Part shown: one piece after another, positions 42,316 to 52,031 of the stretch
How positions within the stretch are numbered: position 1 is the stretch's first letter
Layout: each line of letters opens with the position of its first letter
NCBI RefSeq assembly: GCF_001874645.1
Contig: NZ_CP017886.1
Location: 4,152,001-4,216,000, forward strand
Direction of reading: 5' to 3'
From: Pseudomonas frederiksbergensis
GTDB taxonomy: Bacteria > Pseudomonadota > Gammaproteobacteria > Pseudomonadales > Pseudomonadaceae
DNA: 64,000 bases
Notes under the pieces: model-generated
Database searches by the model: none
What the model saw: the letters and a program-made list of their open reading frames with translations, nothing else
Told to the model about the DNA's origin: nothing
Position numbers and translations under genes: made by a program

Positions 42316-43767
42316 TCAGACCATCTTGTCGCCAACGTGCAGGATCTTCATGCCGTTGGTGCCGCCGATGGTGTGGTAGCTGTCGCCCTTGGTGAGGATG
42401 ACCCAGTCGCCTTTCTCGACTACGCCGCGTTTGAGCAACTCGTCGATTGCGGCCTGGCTGACTTGCTCAGGCGGCAACGATGCCGGGTCGAACGGTACGG
42501 TGTAGACGCCACGGAACATGGCCGCGCGGGCCTGGGTTTCGCGGTGCGGGGAGAACGCGTAGATCGGCACCGAAGAACGAATGCGCGACATGATCAACGG
42601 CGTGTAGCCACTTTCGGTCAAGGCAATGATCGCCTTCACGCCCGGGAAGTGGTTGGCCGTGTACATGGCGGCCAGGGCGATGCTCTGGTCGCAGCTTTCG
42701 AACACTTTACCGATGCGGTGGCTGGAGGTTTTGCTGGTCGGGTGCTTTTCAGCGCCGATGCAAATCCGCGCCATGGCCTCGACCGCTTCGAGCGGGTATT
42801 GGCCGGCGGCGCTTTCAGCCGAGAGCATCACGGCGTCGGTGTAGTCGAGCACGGCGTTGGCCACGTCGGACACTTCAGCGCGGGTCGGCATCGGGTTCTG
42901 GATCATCGACTCCATCATCTGGGTCGCGACGATCACCGCTTTGTTGTGGCGGCGCGCGTGCAGGATGATCTTCTTCTGAATACCCACCAGCTCGGCGTCG
43001 CCGATTTCCACGCCCAGGTCACCACGAGCGACCATCACGGCGTCTGAAGCTTTGATCAGGCCGTCGAGGGTTTCGTCGTCGGCGACGGCTTCAGCTCGCT
43101 CGATTTTCGCCACCAGCCAGGCAGTACCGCCGGCCTCGTCGCGCAGTTGGCGGGCGTATTCCATGTCGGCGGCGTCACGCGGGAAGGACACCGCGAGGTA
43201 GTCGACTTCCATTTCGGCGGCGAGCTTGATGTCGGCCTTGTCTTTTTCTGTCAGGGCCGGGGCAGTCAGGCCACCACCGCGACGGTTGATGCCTTTGTGG
43301 TCCGACAGCGGGCCGCCGATGGTCACGGTGCAATGCAGTTCGGTCGCGGTGGCGGTATCCACGCGCATCACCACGCGGCCGTCGTCGAGCAGCAGCTCGT
43401 CGCCCACGCCGCAATCCTTGACCAGGTCCGGGTAGTCGATACCGACCACTTGCTGGTTGCCTTCGGTCAGCGGATGGCTGGTGGAGAAGGTGAATTGATC
43501 ACCGATCTTCAGCTCGATGCGCTTGTTGGCAAACTTGGCGATACGAATTTTCGGGCCTTGCAGGTCACCCAGCAGGGCGACGAAGCGGCCGTGCTTGGCG
43601 GCGAGCTCGCGCACCAGCTTGGCGCGAGCCTTGTGCTCGTCGGGGGTGCCGTGGGAGAAGTTCAAGCGGGCGACGTCCAGGCCAGCCAGAATCAACTGTT
43701 CGAGAACTTCCGGCGAGTTACTGGCCGGGCCAAGGGTAGCGACGATTTTGGTACGACGAACGGACAT
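42316..43767 (-). CDS. pykA: Pyruvate kinase II
   Basis: The 483-residue glycolytic enzyme makes pyruvate and ATP from phosphoenolpyruvate. RRTKIVATLGPAS and ARLNFSHG open the TIM barrel. VAKIERAEAV (catalytic Lys), MVARGDLGVEIG and ATQMMESM follow, and the C-terminal effector domain is complete. Length and neighbours correspond to P. aeruginosa PykA (PA4329, from memory). It is convergent with the enoyl-CoA hydratase gene. Confidence 0.97.
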   Translation of the reverse strand: MSVRRTKIVATLGPASNSPEVLEQLILAGLDVARLNFSHGTPDEHKARAKLVRELAAKHGRFVALLGDLQGPKIRIAKFANKRIELKIGDQFTFSTSHPLTEGNQQVVGIDYPDLVKDCGVGDELLLDDGRVVMRVDTATATELHCTVTIGGPLSDHKGINRRGGGLTAPALTEKDKADIKLAAEMEVDYLAVSFPRDAADMEYARQLRDEAGGTAWLVAKIERAEAVADDETLDGLIKASDAVMVARGDLGVEIGDAELVGIQKKIILHARRHNKAVIVATQMMESMIQNPMPTRAEVSDVANAVLDYTDAVMLSAESAAGQYPLEAVEAMARICIGAEKHPTSKTSSHRIGKVFESCDQSIALAAMYTANHFPGVKAIIALTESGYTPLIMSRIRSSVPIYAFSPHRETQARAAMFRGVYTVPFDPASLPPEQVSQAAIDELLKRGVVEKGDWVILTKGDSYHTIGGTNGMKILHVGDKMV

Positions 43768-43957
43768 GCAGAGACTCCTGAGTTCAAGCGCTGAGTGAGG
43801 CTACTATGCTCTGCGGCTGTAGTCATTGTTCGTTTGCACTACCTATTATTCGTTTTTTTGTTATTAGCTTCTTTATTGAACGGTACAACTTTGATTCGAA
43901 GCCTCCTGAAGATTTTCACCAACGGGTCGATACAGAGCTCAAGACAGGAGAACCCCC

Positions 43958-44332
43958 ATGCGATTCGTGCTCATTGCCGCCCTTGCCCTCAGCGCCACGG
44001 GCTGCACCCGTTGGTCGATGGACCATCATTTGAACAACGCCTACCGCGCCTATGACCGCGGCAGGTGCGAGGACGCGATGCTCGAATTGTCCCAGGTCGA
44101 CCGCGACAGTCGGGCACGCCCCTACATACAACCGGAAGTGTCGATGCTGCGCGGCCAGTGCCTGGAACGGCAGAAGCTCTACGTCGACGCAGCCCAGACT
44201 TACCAATTCATCATCGCCCAGTACCCGAACAACGAGTACGCGTACCGTGCCCGCGCGCGCCTGGAAACCTTGCAGTCACTGGGTTGGTACCCACCGCGTA
44301 GCAGCGCCAAAGCCATTCCCGCCCCTTTGTAA
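43958..44332 (+). CDS. Small lipoprotein with TPR-like repeats
   Basis: The 124-residue protein has a signal peptide with lipobox ALSATGC (Cys at residue 16), so it is anchored in a membrane. The mature part has helical hairpins like tetratricopeptide repeats (AYRAYDRGRCEDAMLELSQV, then YVDAAQTYQFIIAQYPNNEY). AGGAG precedes the ATG. It resembles outer-membrane assembly or scaffold lipoproteins in general form, but I recognise no specific family. Confidence 0.8.
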   Translation: MRFVLIAALALSATGCTRWSMDHHLNNAYRAYDRGRCEDAMLELSQVDRDSRARPYIQPEVSMLRGQCLERQKLYVDAAQTYQFIIAQYPNNEYAYRARARLETLQSLGWYPPRSSAKAIPAPL

Positions 44333-44341
44333 ATGCCAAAA

Positions 44342-44438
44342 CCCCAAAAGATCGCAGCCTGCGGCAGCTCCTGCGGATTTGCGTACGGCTTCGACTACTC
44401 GGCGTAGGAGCTGCCGCAGGCTGCGATCTTTTGGGGTG
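44342..44438. repeat. REP pair
   Basis: Perfect outer arms CCCCAAAAGATCGCAGCCTG and inverse, with inner GCGGCAGCTCCTGCG / CGTAGGAGCTGCCGC. Confidence 0.95.
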
Positions 44439-44483
44439 CGTGTGCCAGCCTTGAGCTAATCTTCGATTAGCACGTTCCGAAGT

Positions 44484-44888
44484 ATGAGTACGACCCTGCT
44501 CAAGGGGCTTTCCATTGTGATAAACAGCCTGTTCACTGACCGCCGAATCGAGCGGCATCAACTGCCGTATTTTCTGAGAGTGTTCAACAGCATCACCGAC
44601 AAGCCTGTCGGCTTTATCGGTAATGCCTCGGACGATGGCCTGATGCTCATATGCCCGTTGCCGATGATGGTCGGCGCAGCGTTTGATCTGCGCCTGAAAA
44701 TCCCTGCCAGCGAGGGTGTTTTGCAAGTCATCGACCTGCGCGCCTGTTGCCTGTGGTGCCATGAAGACGCCACCCCCCACCACTACGACGCCGGTTTCGA
44801 GGTGCAACGCGCACCGCCTGAATACGGGCAACTGGTGAGTGCCTTGCACCAGTACTTCAGCTTTTATCCGGTGCCGACTTCGGCGTAA
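44484..44888 (+). CDS. PilZ-domain cyclic-di-GMP-binding protein
   Basis: The 134-residue cytoplasmic protein has the RxxxR box (DRRIERHQ at about residues 19-26) and the [DN]xSxxG box (GNASDDG at about residues 47-53) that bind cyclic-di-GMP in PilZ domains. It could read the output of the SadC-like cyclase a few kilobases away, but there is no direct evidence for that pairing. An internal GTG at 44517 is an alternative start. Confidence 0.85.
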   Translation: MSTTLLKGLSIVINSLFTDRRIERHQLPYFLRVFNSITDKPVGFIGNASDDGLMLICPLPMMVGAAFDLRLKIPASEGVLQVIDLRACCLWCHEDATPHHYDAGFEVQRAPPEYGQLVSALHQYFSFYPVPTSA

Positions 44889-44933
44889 GCCTTTCCCGCA
44901 AAAGATCGTTGAACCCTGTTGGTTGGTGCCCAG

Positions 44934-46265
44934 TTAAAGCGCCCCGGCTTTTTTCCAGCTCAGATACCGTGTCACCAGCTCCGCACCCAGTTCGCTGGGC
45001 CGCGTATCCAGCACCGGTACTGCATGAGCACTCAACCGCTCGTGGAGTTCGGACCGGGCGTTCAAGTAGTCCACCGTGCCGCAATAGACGAGGGCTTCGT
45101 CCGGGGTTTGCACGGGCGTTTGTCGCACCGTGTCGAGCACCTCTTCGCGCAAACTGGCGACCAGTACGCGATGCTGTTTACCGATGCGTTTGACCGCACT
45201 CAACAATTCTTCGTCGTCTTCATCCCGCAGGTTGGTCAACAGCACCACCAGCGCCCGACGTTTTTGCCGGGCCAGCAATTGGCTGGCGGCGGCCTGGTAA
45301 TCGGCCGGGCGTTGGCTGCTCTCCAGGTCGTAGACGGCGTTGAGTAAAACATTGAGCTGGCCAGTGCCTTTGACCGGCGCGAGGTAGCGCTGTTGCTCGC
45401 CCGCGAACGTGCAGAGGCCCACGGCATCGCCCTGACGTAACGCCACGTAGCTGAGCAGCAGGCAGGCGTTGAGCGCATGGTCGAAATGCGCCAGTTCACC
45501 GTCCTGGCTGCGCATGCGTCGGCCGCAATCGAGCAGGAAGATGATCTGCTGGTCGCGCTCGTCCTGGTACTCCCGGGCAATCGGTGTGCGTTGGCGGGCG
45601 GTGGCTTTCCAGTCGATCTGGCGCAGGCTGTCGCCTTCGCGGAATTCCCGCAGTTGATGAAACTCCAGACCCAACCCGCGACGTTGCCGCTGGCGGACGC
45701 CAAGCTGGCTGAGCCAGTTGTCGACGGCCAGCAACTGCGCGCCGTACAGGCGGGCGAAATCCGGGTAGACGCGGGTGCTGTCGGTGACGTTCAGGTAGCG
45801 TCGGGCGGACCATAAACCGAAGGGGCTGGGCAGGTTGATTTCGCAGCGAGCAAAGCTGAAATGGCCGCGCCGCAGAGGGCGCAAACGGTAGCTGAGCTGG
45901 CTGAGTTGGCCGGGTTGCAGTTCGACCGATTGCGGCAGGTGTTCGAAGCTCAGACCGTCGGGGACATGGTCGAACAGCTGCACGTTCAGTGGTTGCGGAT
46001 AGTCGTGTTGAATGCTGACACTGACCTCACCCCAGCGTCCGAGCGCGAGGCTGCCAGGCATCTGACGTTGTACGACGGGCGACGGCAGGCGCATCAGCCG
46101 GGCGGCATCGAGTAGCGCCAACAGTAACAACGCCAGCAGCAAACCCCAGTTGATCGACAACAGGCTCGGCGCAACGCTGAAACCCAAGGCTCTGCAAGCG
46201 CCGAGCGCGATACTCAGGCCCAGCAGGGCGGCGAGCCAGATCAACAGCAGACGGGTGGGTTTCAT
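44934..46265 (-). CDS. DUF58 protein of the MoxR cluster
   Basis: The 443-residue protein has two membrane segments near the N-terminus (about 7-25 and 30-48) and a C-terminal DUF58/vWA-like domain. The DUF58 signature GLGLEFHQLREFREGDSLRQIDW is seen as EFHQLREFREGD and RQIDWKATAR at about residues 195-230. DUF58 proteins work with MoxR ATPases in assembling or maturing other complexes. It is the last gene of the cluster, separated from moxR by a REP pair. Start chosen at MKPTRLLLIW. Confidence 0.9.
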   Translation of the reverse strand: MKPTRLLLIWLAALLGLSIALGACRALGFSVAPSLLSINWGLLLALLLLALLDAARLMRLPSPVVQRQMPGSLALGRWGEVSVSIQHDYPQPLNVQLFDHVPDGLSFEHLPQSVELQPGQLSQLSYRLRPLRRGHFSFARCEINLPSPFGLWSARRYLNVTDSTRVYPDFARLYGAQLLAVDNWLSQLGVRQRQRRGLGLEFHQLREFREGDSLRQIDWKATARQRTPIAREYQDERDQQIIFLLDCGRRMRSQDGELAHFDHALNACLLLSYVALRQGDAVGLCTFAGEQQRYLAPVKGTGQLNVLLNAVYDLESSQRPADYQAAASQLLARQKRRALVVLLTNLRDEDDEELLSAVKRIGKQHRVLVASLREEVLDTVRQTPVQTPDEALVYCGTVDYLNARSELHERLSAHAVPVLDTRPSELGAELVTRYLSWKKAGAL

Positions 46266-46309
46266 CGATTCAGGGATCTCCTGAAGGTACAACTTTGCGG
46301 ACGCCCTAT

Positions 46310-46446
46310 CCCTGTAGCAGCTGCCGAAGGCTGCGTTCGAGTGCGTAGCGCTCGCAGGTTTGTAGGTTTCGTTCTTTCATATAGATCGCGTACTACCCGT
46401 TTGCGAGCGCTACGCACTCGAACGCAGGCTACGCCAGCTGCTACGG
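46310..46446. repeat. Second-family REP pair inside the MoxR cluster
   Basis: CTGTAGCAGCTGCCGAAGGC and inverse with GAGTGCGTAGCGCTCGCA / TGCGAGCGCTACGCACTC arms. It sits between moxR and the DUF58 gene, which are usually adjacent. Confidence 0.85.
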
Positions 46447-46467
46447 ATCTCATTGGGGTGGAGAAAT

Positions 46468-47469
46468 TCATATTCTGGGTGCCGGAACCTGATCAAGCAG
46501 TTGCTTGAGCACTTGATCGACTTCCAGCCCTTCGATGTCCAGCTCCGGGGCGATCCGCACGCGATGACGCAGTACCGCCAGCGCGCAGCCTTTGATGTCA
46601 TCCGGAATCACGAACTCGCCACCGCGCAGCAGCGCCCGTGCTCGCGCTACCCGCACCAGCGCGATGCTGGCTCGCGGGCCGGCGCCGAGCGTCAGACCCG
46701 GCCAGCTGCGGGTGGTGCGGGCCAGGCGTACGGCGTAGTCCAGCACCTGTTCGTCCAGCGGCAGGTCGCTGGCGATTCGTTGCAAGGCCTGTACATCCTT
46801 GGCTTGCAGGACGGTGCGCAGCGGTTGCACATCGAGCATGTCGGCGCGGGTCGAGCGGCTGACCTGCCGGACCATGTTCAGCTCCTGAGCAGCGTCGGGG
46901 TAATCCATGCGCACCTTGAGCATGAAACGGTCGAGCTCCGCTTCGGGCAAGGGGTAAGTGCCTTCCTGTTCGATGGGGTTTTGCGTCGCCAGCACCATGA
47001 ACGGTTGCGCAATCGGCAGGGCGCGGCCTTCAAGGGTGACCTGGCGCTCTTGCATGGCTTCGAGTAGCGCGGCTTGGGTTTTCGCCGGTGCGCGGTTGAT
47101 TTCGTCGGCCAGCAACAGGTGGGTGAACAGCGGGCCTTTGCGCAGTTTGAACTGCTCGGTTTGCAGGTCGTACACCGCATGCCCGGTGACGTCGCTGGGC
47201 ATCAGGTCCGGGGTGAACTGAATTCGTGCAAACTCGCCACCGAAGCAGCGGGCGAGGGCACGCACCAGCAAGGTCTTGCCCAACCCCGGAACACCTTCGA
47301 GCAGCACATGGCCACCGGCAATCAGCGCGCTGAGCACATCGTCGATCACCACGTCCTGACCGATCACGGCCTTCTGCAACTCAAGGCGCACGGCCTGCGC
47401 GAGTTGGCTGGCGCGCTGGCGTTGTTGGGTGGCGTGGATCTGGCTGGCGGGCTCGATGGGTTCGTTCAT
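46468..47469 (-). CDS. MoxR-family AAA+ ATPase
   Basis: The 333-residue ATPase has Walker A LEGVPGLGKTLL (about residues 55-66), Walker B LLADEINRAP, sensor 1 VLATQNPIEQEG and a C-terminal helical lid. MoxR proteins act as chaperones with vWA-domain partners, here probably the DUF58 and DUF4350 proteins. Its start overlaps the stop of the DUF4350 gene. Confidence 0.95.
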   Translation of the reverse strand: MNEPIEPASQIHATQQRQRASQLAQAVRLELQKAVIGQDVVIDDVLSALIAGGHVLLEGVPGLGKTLLVRALARCFGGEFARIQFTPDLMPSDVTGHAVYDLQTEQFKLRKGPLFTHLLLADEINRAPAKTQAALLEAMQERQVTLEGRALPIAQPFMVLATQNPIEQEGTYPLPEAELDRFMLKVRMDYPDAAQELNMVRQVSRSTRADMLDVQPLRTVLQAKDVQALQRIASDLPLDEQVLDYAVRLARTTRSWPGLTLGAGPRASIALVRVARARALLRGGEFVIPDDIKGCALAVLRHRVRIAPELDIEGLEVDQVLKQLLDQVPAPRI

Positions 47470-48623
47470 AAGGCATTCCTGAGGGTTTGCAGGTGGGCGA
47501 CCTGACGGCTGAATTCAGCGCTGGACAAGCGCTGTTTGGGCCGTGGGCCGAGTGCCTGGCGGATGGCGCGGGTCGATTGACCGGTCAGGCGGGCGAGCAC
47601 CTGCCATTGTTCGGCAACGCCGAGGTGTTCGAAGCCTGGGTGACGGTGTCGGGCGCGGCGCAGCACGTCGTGTTGCAGGCCCCGCAGCAGACTTTCCTGG
47701 CCGCTGTATCGCAACATGAAGTCGGCACTGGTGCGCAAGTGTTCCTGAAGTTGCCGACGGGCTTTGGGTGCCGGTGCCTGCAAGGGCCCCTGACGTAACC
47801 CGACGTGCCAGATCCACAACCCCATCAACGCGGCGAGCGCCACCAACGCCTGAGGGAAATACCGCAGCAGCAAGGTCAGCAGGTTGTCGTGATCGATATT
47901 GAAAAGCAGGGTCACGCCGGTGTCCGAATACAGATACCAGAGCAGCCAGGCATTGTCGTACTGACCGATGTTCGGGGTTTTCCACAGTTCGGCATCGGTC
48001 ACCACTGTGATGGAACCCAGGCCGTAGCTCAGTTGCATCATATGGGTGGCCAAGGCGCTGTTGGCCCAGGACTGGGCAAGGTTTTTCGGGTCTTCAAGAT
48101 GGAACTGCGGGTCGAAGCTGACGTAGGCCGGAGCGTCTTCGTCTTCAAGATAGAGTTTGGTCAGGTTCGGGTAAGGATCAGCCTCGGCATCGGGGGGTGG
48201 GTTGCTGAGGTCCTTACTCATGGATTGATGCAGTTGCACACGGTCGAGCAGCAGGTCGCCACTCTTGCCGGTTTTTTCATCCCACAAGGCTTCGGCCACA
48301 AACAGCAAGCGTCCACCGGCACGCGTCCAGTTCAGCACCTGATTAACCTGGCGCGGGGTCATGTTGGCGCGATCGCCGAGCAGTAACAGGCTGTGTTGAT
48401 GCGGTTCCAGAAACGGCAGGGTGTCCAGGCTGTTGGCGTGAGTCACGCTCAGCCCTTGTTGACGCAAAAAGTGTTCGGCCGCCAGATACGGGTTGGCTCG
48501 GGCTTCGGGTGACGGGCCGTGGTCGATGACTTCCTGATAGGGCGTAGCTTGCTGGTACAGATAAACGCCCAGTGCAGCGAGCAGCCCGGCGATCAGCAGG
48601 CCAGGGATCAGCCACCGATTCAA
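47466..48623 (-). CDS. DUF4350 protein of the MoxR cluster
   Basis: The 385-residue protein has one N-terminal membrane segment (about 5-24), a GATase-like DUF4350 domain (YLAAEHFLRQQGLSV, then TPRQVNQVLNWTRAGGRLLF) and a second hydrophobic segment near residue 255. It is joined by four-base overlaps to the genes on both sides. The biochemical role is unknown; it is a standard member of this cluster. Confidence 0.85.
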   Translation of the reverse strand: MNRWLIPGLLIAGLLAALGVYLYQQATPYQEVIDHGPSPEARANPYLAAEHFLRQQGLSVTHANSLDTLPFLEPHQHSLLLLGDRANMTPRQVNQVLNWTRAGGRLLFVAEALWDEKTGKSGDLLLDRVQLHQSMSKDLSNPPPDAEADPYPNLTKLYLEDEDAPAYVSFDPQFHLEDPKNLAQSWANSALATHMMQLSYGLGSITVVTDAELWKTPNIGQYDNAWLLWYLYSDTGVTLLFNIDHDNLLTLLLRYFPQALVALAALMGLWIWHVGLRQGPLQAPAPKARRQLQEHLRTSADFMLRYSGQESLLRGLQHDVLRRARHRHPGFEHLGVAEQWQVLARLTGQSTRAIRQALGPRPKQRLSSAEFSRQVAHLQTLRNAL

Positions 48624-50158
48624 CGCGTGGCTCCCGGGCCGAACAACGCTCGCCAGCCGTCACACAGTTCCTGTTGCAGATGCGCCGGTGGCAGGCGATG
48701 CCCATAGGCCATGTTCTGCCAGTGCACGGTCAATGTGTTGCTGAAGGTTTGCAGCGCTGGCGCTTGCAACTGCTGGACCCGTTCCAGCACCTGGCCCTCG
48801 GTGTCGGCGGTTTTCAGCGGGAGGTTGAAGTCGTGCAGCAAACGGCTGAGCAAGGCCCGGTAGAGCAGCCCGAGGGCTTCGCGGGGCTGGGTCGACCAGA
48901 GGCTTTCGACACGGGCGGCGATATCGTCTGGCAGGGTTTCGCGGCTGACATCCAGGCCAAACAGTTGCTGTGGCAGCGGGGGGGCAGGCGTGGTGCGCGG
49001 TTTTGGTTGGCGACTGACAAAGGTCCGCAGCCAATCACGGTGGCGCCAGATCAGCAACGCGATGGCGCCGATGACGCACGCCCATAGCAGCACCTCGATG
49101 ACCCGCGCGAGGCTGGCGAATCGCTGGCTGTCGAACAGGGCGAAAAATGCTTTGAGCCAACCCGGTGTTTCAGCATTGGCCGGTTGATCGGGTTGTTCTT
49201 CACCAAAACGATAGTGGGTGACGGTCTGCGGATTCTTGAACGGTGGAGTGTCGAGTATGGCCTTGATGCTGTTGCTGGCAGCCTGGCTGGTCAGTGGTTG
49301 CTGGAGCAGGCGTGGGCCGTCCGGGGCGTCGGCGGGTTCGGCGGCCCAGAGTGGCGGTGCTGCGGGCAACCACAGCAGTCCGACCATTAACAGGCTGGCA
49401 GCGACGCTGCTCAGGCGTTGGCGCAGGCGGCGGAACACCAGCTCGATATCCCAGGCTTCGAGCCGGGTGCGACGGTTCAGGTACAGGCTGAAACCGCAGG
49501 CGACATAGATCGGTCCCCAGACGATCAGGATCAGCGCGTAGAGCGCATTGATCAGGTGTTCCAGCCAGCGCCAGTCTTGCTCCGGGGTGGCGATCAGTGT
49601 TTGCCAGTCCCAGTCCAGTTCGATTTGCGCCGGCAGCAAGAGATAAAACAGCACCATCAGACCGATCCACAAGGCGGCCTCCAGATGCGCGCCGATCAGC
49701 GTCAGCCAGCGTGCGGCGCTGGCATCGCGTTGTTGCAGCACGGCCAGGCGCTGCTGGCGTGCCAGACCGCTGAGTTCTTCAAGCTGCACGACCGGCAGGA
49801 TGAAACTGCGACTCAGGCCAAAGCGACGCCATGTCAGGCTGGCCAGCAATTGGGGTTTGAGCAGGCGTGGCCATTGGCGCAGGGCGTGCCTCAAGGTTGG
49901 GGTTTCGCCGAACAGGGCGCTGGAGAGGATGTACAGCGGCAGCCGTTCGAAGGCCGGTTTCAACCACCAGAACAGCAGCACGGCCATCGAGGGCGAGTCC
50001 CACAGCAACAGGCTCAGGAGGGTGAAAACCGGCAGCGTGACGATCGCCCAACTGGTCATCAGCAGGCGACGATGTTGCTGGCTCAGCAGAACGCCGAGGT
50101 CCATGGCTTCCCAGGTAGTACGAGGGCGGATGACCACGCTGGCGTCACTCAGGTGCAT
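48620..50158 (-). CDS. DUF4129 membrane protein of the MoxR cluster
   Basis: The 512-residue protein has several membrane segments in the first 260 residues and again at about 370-390, and a C-terminal DUF4129 domain (SLWSTQPREALGLLYRALLSRLLHDF, seen as QPREALGLLYRALL). The ATG at 50158 is chosen; the frame reaches 50176 and overlaps the SpoIIM-like gene. Its role may be in envelope integrity or protease-like processing together with MoxR; this is inferred from the cluster. Confidence 0.85.
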   Translation of the reverse strand: MHLSDASVVIRPRTTWEAMDLGVLLSQQHRRLLMTSWAIVTLPVFTLLSLLLWDSPSMAVLLFWWLKPAFERLPLYILSSALFGETPTLRHALRQWPRLLKPQLLASLTWRRFGLSRSFILPVVQLEELSGLARQQRLAVLQQRDASAARWLTLIGAHLEAALWIGLMVLFYLLLPAQIELDWDWQTLIATPEQDWRWLEHLINALYALILIVWGPIYVACGFSLYLNRRTRLEAWDIELVFRRLRQRLSSVAASLLMVGLLWLPAAPPLWAAEPADAPDGPRLLQQPLTSQAASNSIKAILDTPPFKNPQTVTHYRFGEEQPDQPANAETPGWLKAFFALFDSQRFASLARVIEVLLWACVIGAIALLIWRHRDWLRTFVSRQPKPRTTPAPPLPQQLFGLDVSRETLPDDIAARVESLWSTQPREALGLLYRALLSRLLHDFNLPLKTADTEGQVLERVQQLQAPALQTFSNTLTVHWQNMAYGHRLPPAHLQQELCDGWRALFGPGATR

Positions 50159-51125
50159 GGCGTGTGCGTCCGGCAAAAATCAGATAAATAGCCACCACTC
50201 CCCAAAGGGCCGCGCCCACCAGGTATTTGATCAGCGGTGCAGGCCCGGTACGGGATGACCAATAGGCCTCGATAAACGCAGCAATCAGTAGAAACAGCAT
50301 GACGCCGCAGATCATCAATACGCTTTTATGGGCCGCCAGGCGCAGCGCTTCACCGCGTGGCAAGCGCCCGGGGGCGATCAGCGCCCAGCCCAGCTGCAAG
50401 CCAGCCGCACCGGCCAGGGCGATGGCGCTGAGTTCGAAGGCGCCGTGGGCGATGACGAATGACCAGAAGTTTTCCCCGTAGCCGATGTGCGTCAGGTGAC
50501 CGGCGACGGCACCGATCATCAAACCGTTGAAGAACAGGAAAAACACGCTGCCCAGGCCAAGCAGTAATCCGCTGGCATAGGTCTGAAAGGCGATGCCGAT
50601 GTTGTGCATGATGTAGTAACCGAACATCACCCAATCATCGCTGGCTGCACGTTCTGCCGCCCGCCCAAGGTGACCGGCCACCGGGTCGTACATGCTTTGC
50701 ATCGCGGAAACCTGTTCGACGGGAATCAGGCTGTAGATCAGTTCGGGGAACAGGTACACCAGCAAACCGATGCCAACCAGCGAGCCGAAAAACAGCAGGC
50801 TTGAGACCAGCACAAAAGGCCATTGCTCACGGACCAGTCGAGGGAAATCGGCGAGGACAAAGGCCAACAACCTGGCGCCGATCCGGCTGTGATGCCGGTA
50901 AAGTTGTTGGTGCCCGCGCAGTACCAGCTGTTGTAAGGGGTCGATCAGATAACTGCTGTAGCCGCGCTCCTGTGCCAGCGCGAGGTGCTGGCACAGCCGT
51001 CGGTAATCCATGGGGAACGAGGTGCAGTCATTGGCGTCGACTTTGCCGCGCTCAAGCAAATCGAGTCGTTGGGCAAATTGATCCCAGTCGGGCTGATGGC
51101 GACTTTCGAAAAGGCTTTGCTTCAT
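50145..51125 (-). CDS. SpoIIM/DUF95-family membrane protein
   Basis: The 326-residue protein has an N-terminal helical cytoplasmic part (about 1-90) and about five membrane segments. GAFELSAIALAGAAGLQLGW (as HGAFELSAIALAG) is the typical SpoIIM/DUF95 signature. It overlaps the RDD gene upstream by ATGA and the DUF4129 gene downstream by 14 bases. In non-spore-formers the function is unknown. Confidence 0.9.
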   Translation of the reverse strand: MKQSLFESRHQPDWDQFAQRLDLLERGKVDANDCTSFPMDYRRLCQHLALAQERGYSSYLIDPLQQLVLRGHQQLYRHHSRIGARLLAFVLADFPRLVREQWPFVLVSSLLFFGSLVGIGLLVYLFPELIYSLIPVEQVSAMQSMYDPVAGHLGRAAERAASDDWVMFGYYIMHNIGIAFQTYASGLLLGLGSVFFLFFNGLMIGAVAGHLTHIGYGENFWSFVIAHGAFELSAIALAGAAGLQLGWALIAPGRLPRGEALRLAAHKSVLMICGVMLFLLIAAFIEAYWSSRTGPAPLIKYLVGAALWGVVAIYLIFAGRTRHAPE

Positions 51126-51847
51126 GCCGGCCCCAGTAAACCGCGAGCGATGCCATTGAGTTCGGCGACCGCGTGGGGCGATGAGACGTGGAGCGGCTCG
51201 GCGAGGATGCCGGCGAGCTCATTGACCCGTTCGCTGGAGAGTTCGACCTGACGCTCGGCGAAACCCAGCACCGCGCGTTGTTCAGTGAGGGTCAGCGCAA
51301 AGGGCGGGTGCAGCGCCAGGGCCTGCGGAATCTGTGGTCGGGTGACCGCTTGTTCGCGGTAGATCACCAGTGTGCCGGCCGCAATATCGCCCAGCCGTTT
51401 GAAGGTCGGATGTTGCAGGCAGCTGATGGCCCCGAGGCTGTAGCCGAACGGCAGCATGTCGACAAACCGCAACAGGTTGCGGATCAGCGATGCCGGCCAG
51501 CCAACGGGCGTTCCATCGTCATGCACGACGCGCAGCCCCATCAGCTGTTTACCGGGCGAGCAGCCCTGGTTGAGGACTTCGAACAGCACCATGTACCACC
51601 AACTGACCAGAAACAGCAGCACCGAGCCCAAGCCGACGCCGACGTTCCCCAGCAAGGCCAGGGCAATAAACAGCAGGCCCAGCACTAGCCCGCGCACCCC
51701 AAGGTCGATGGCAAACGCCAGTACACGGGGCATCAACCCGGCGGGGCGCAGTGGCAGGTCGATGCCTTCCGGCGTTTCAACCTGATACCGCGTGTCCAGT
51801 GGCGGGGGGAGCGTTGCATTCCTTGGCAGTGCTGAAGTCTTGCGCAT
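51122..51847 (-). CDS. RDD-family membrane protein
   Basis: The 241-residue protein carries an RDD domain (AGLMPRVLAFAIDLGVRGLV at about residues 37-56, with the Arg and Asp that name the family) and three hydrophobic segments, followed by a soluble C-terminal part. It is the first gene of the six-gene MoxR cluster. ATG 51847 with AGG six bases upstream is preferred to a TTG two codons before. Confidence 0.88.
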   Translation of the reverse strand: MRKTSALPRNATLPPPLDTRYQVETPEGIDLPLRPAGLMPRVLAFAIDLGVRGLVLGLLFIALALLGNVGVGLGSVLLFLVSWWYMVLFEVLNQGCSPGKQLMGLRVVHDDGTPVGWPASLIRNLLRFVDMLPFGYSLGAISCLQHPTFKRLGDIAAGTLVIYREQAVTRPQIPQALALHPPFALTLTEQRAVLGFAERQVELSSERVNELAGILAEPLHVSSPHAVAELNGIARGLLGPA

Positions 51848-52031
51848 GATCAACCTGGTGATGTGGCCTGGTCGGGATTCAATACGGTTTCGATGCTATC
51901 AGCCTTCGCCGCGCTAACGACATCACTATGTATGACAAGGTATCAACGAGAAATGCTTGAATAGCAAGATTGCTGGTCGGCGCCGCGCTTGAGCGCCTAG
52001 ACTTCGCCCGTCTCAAGTTCAGGAACAACCC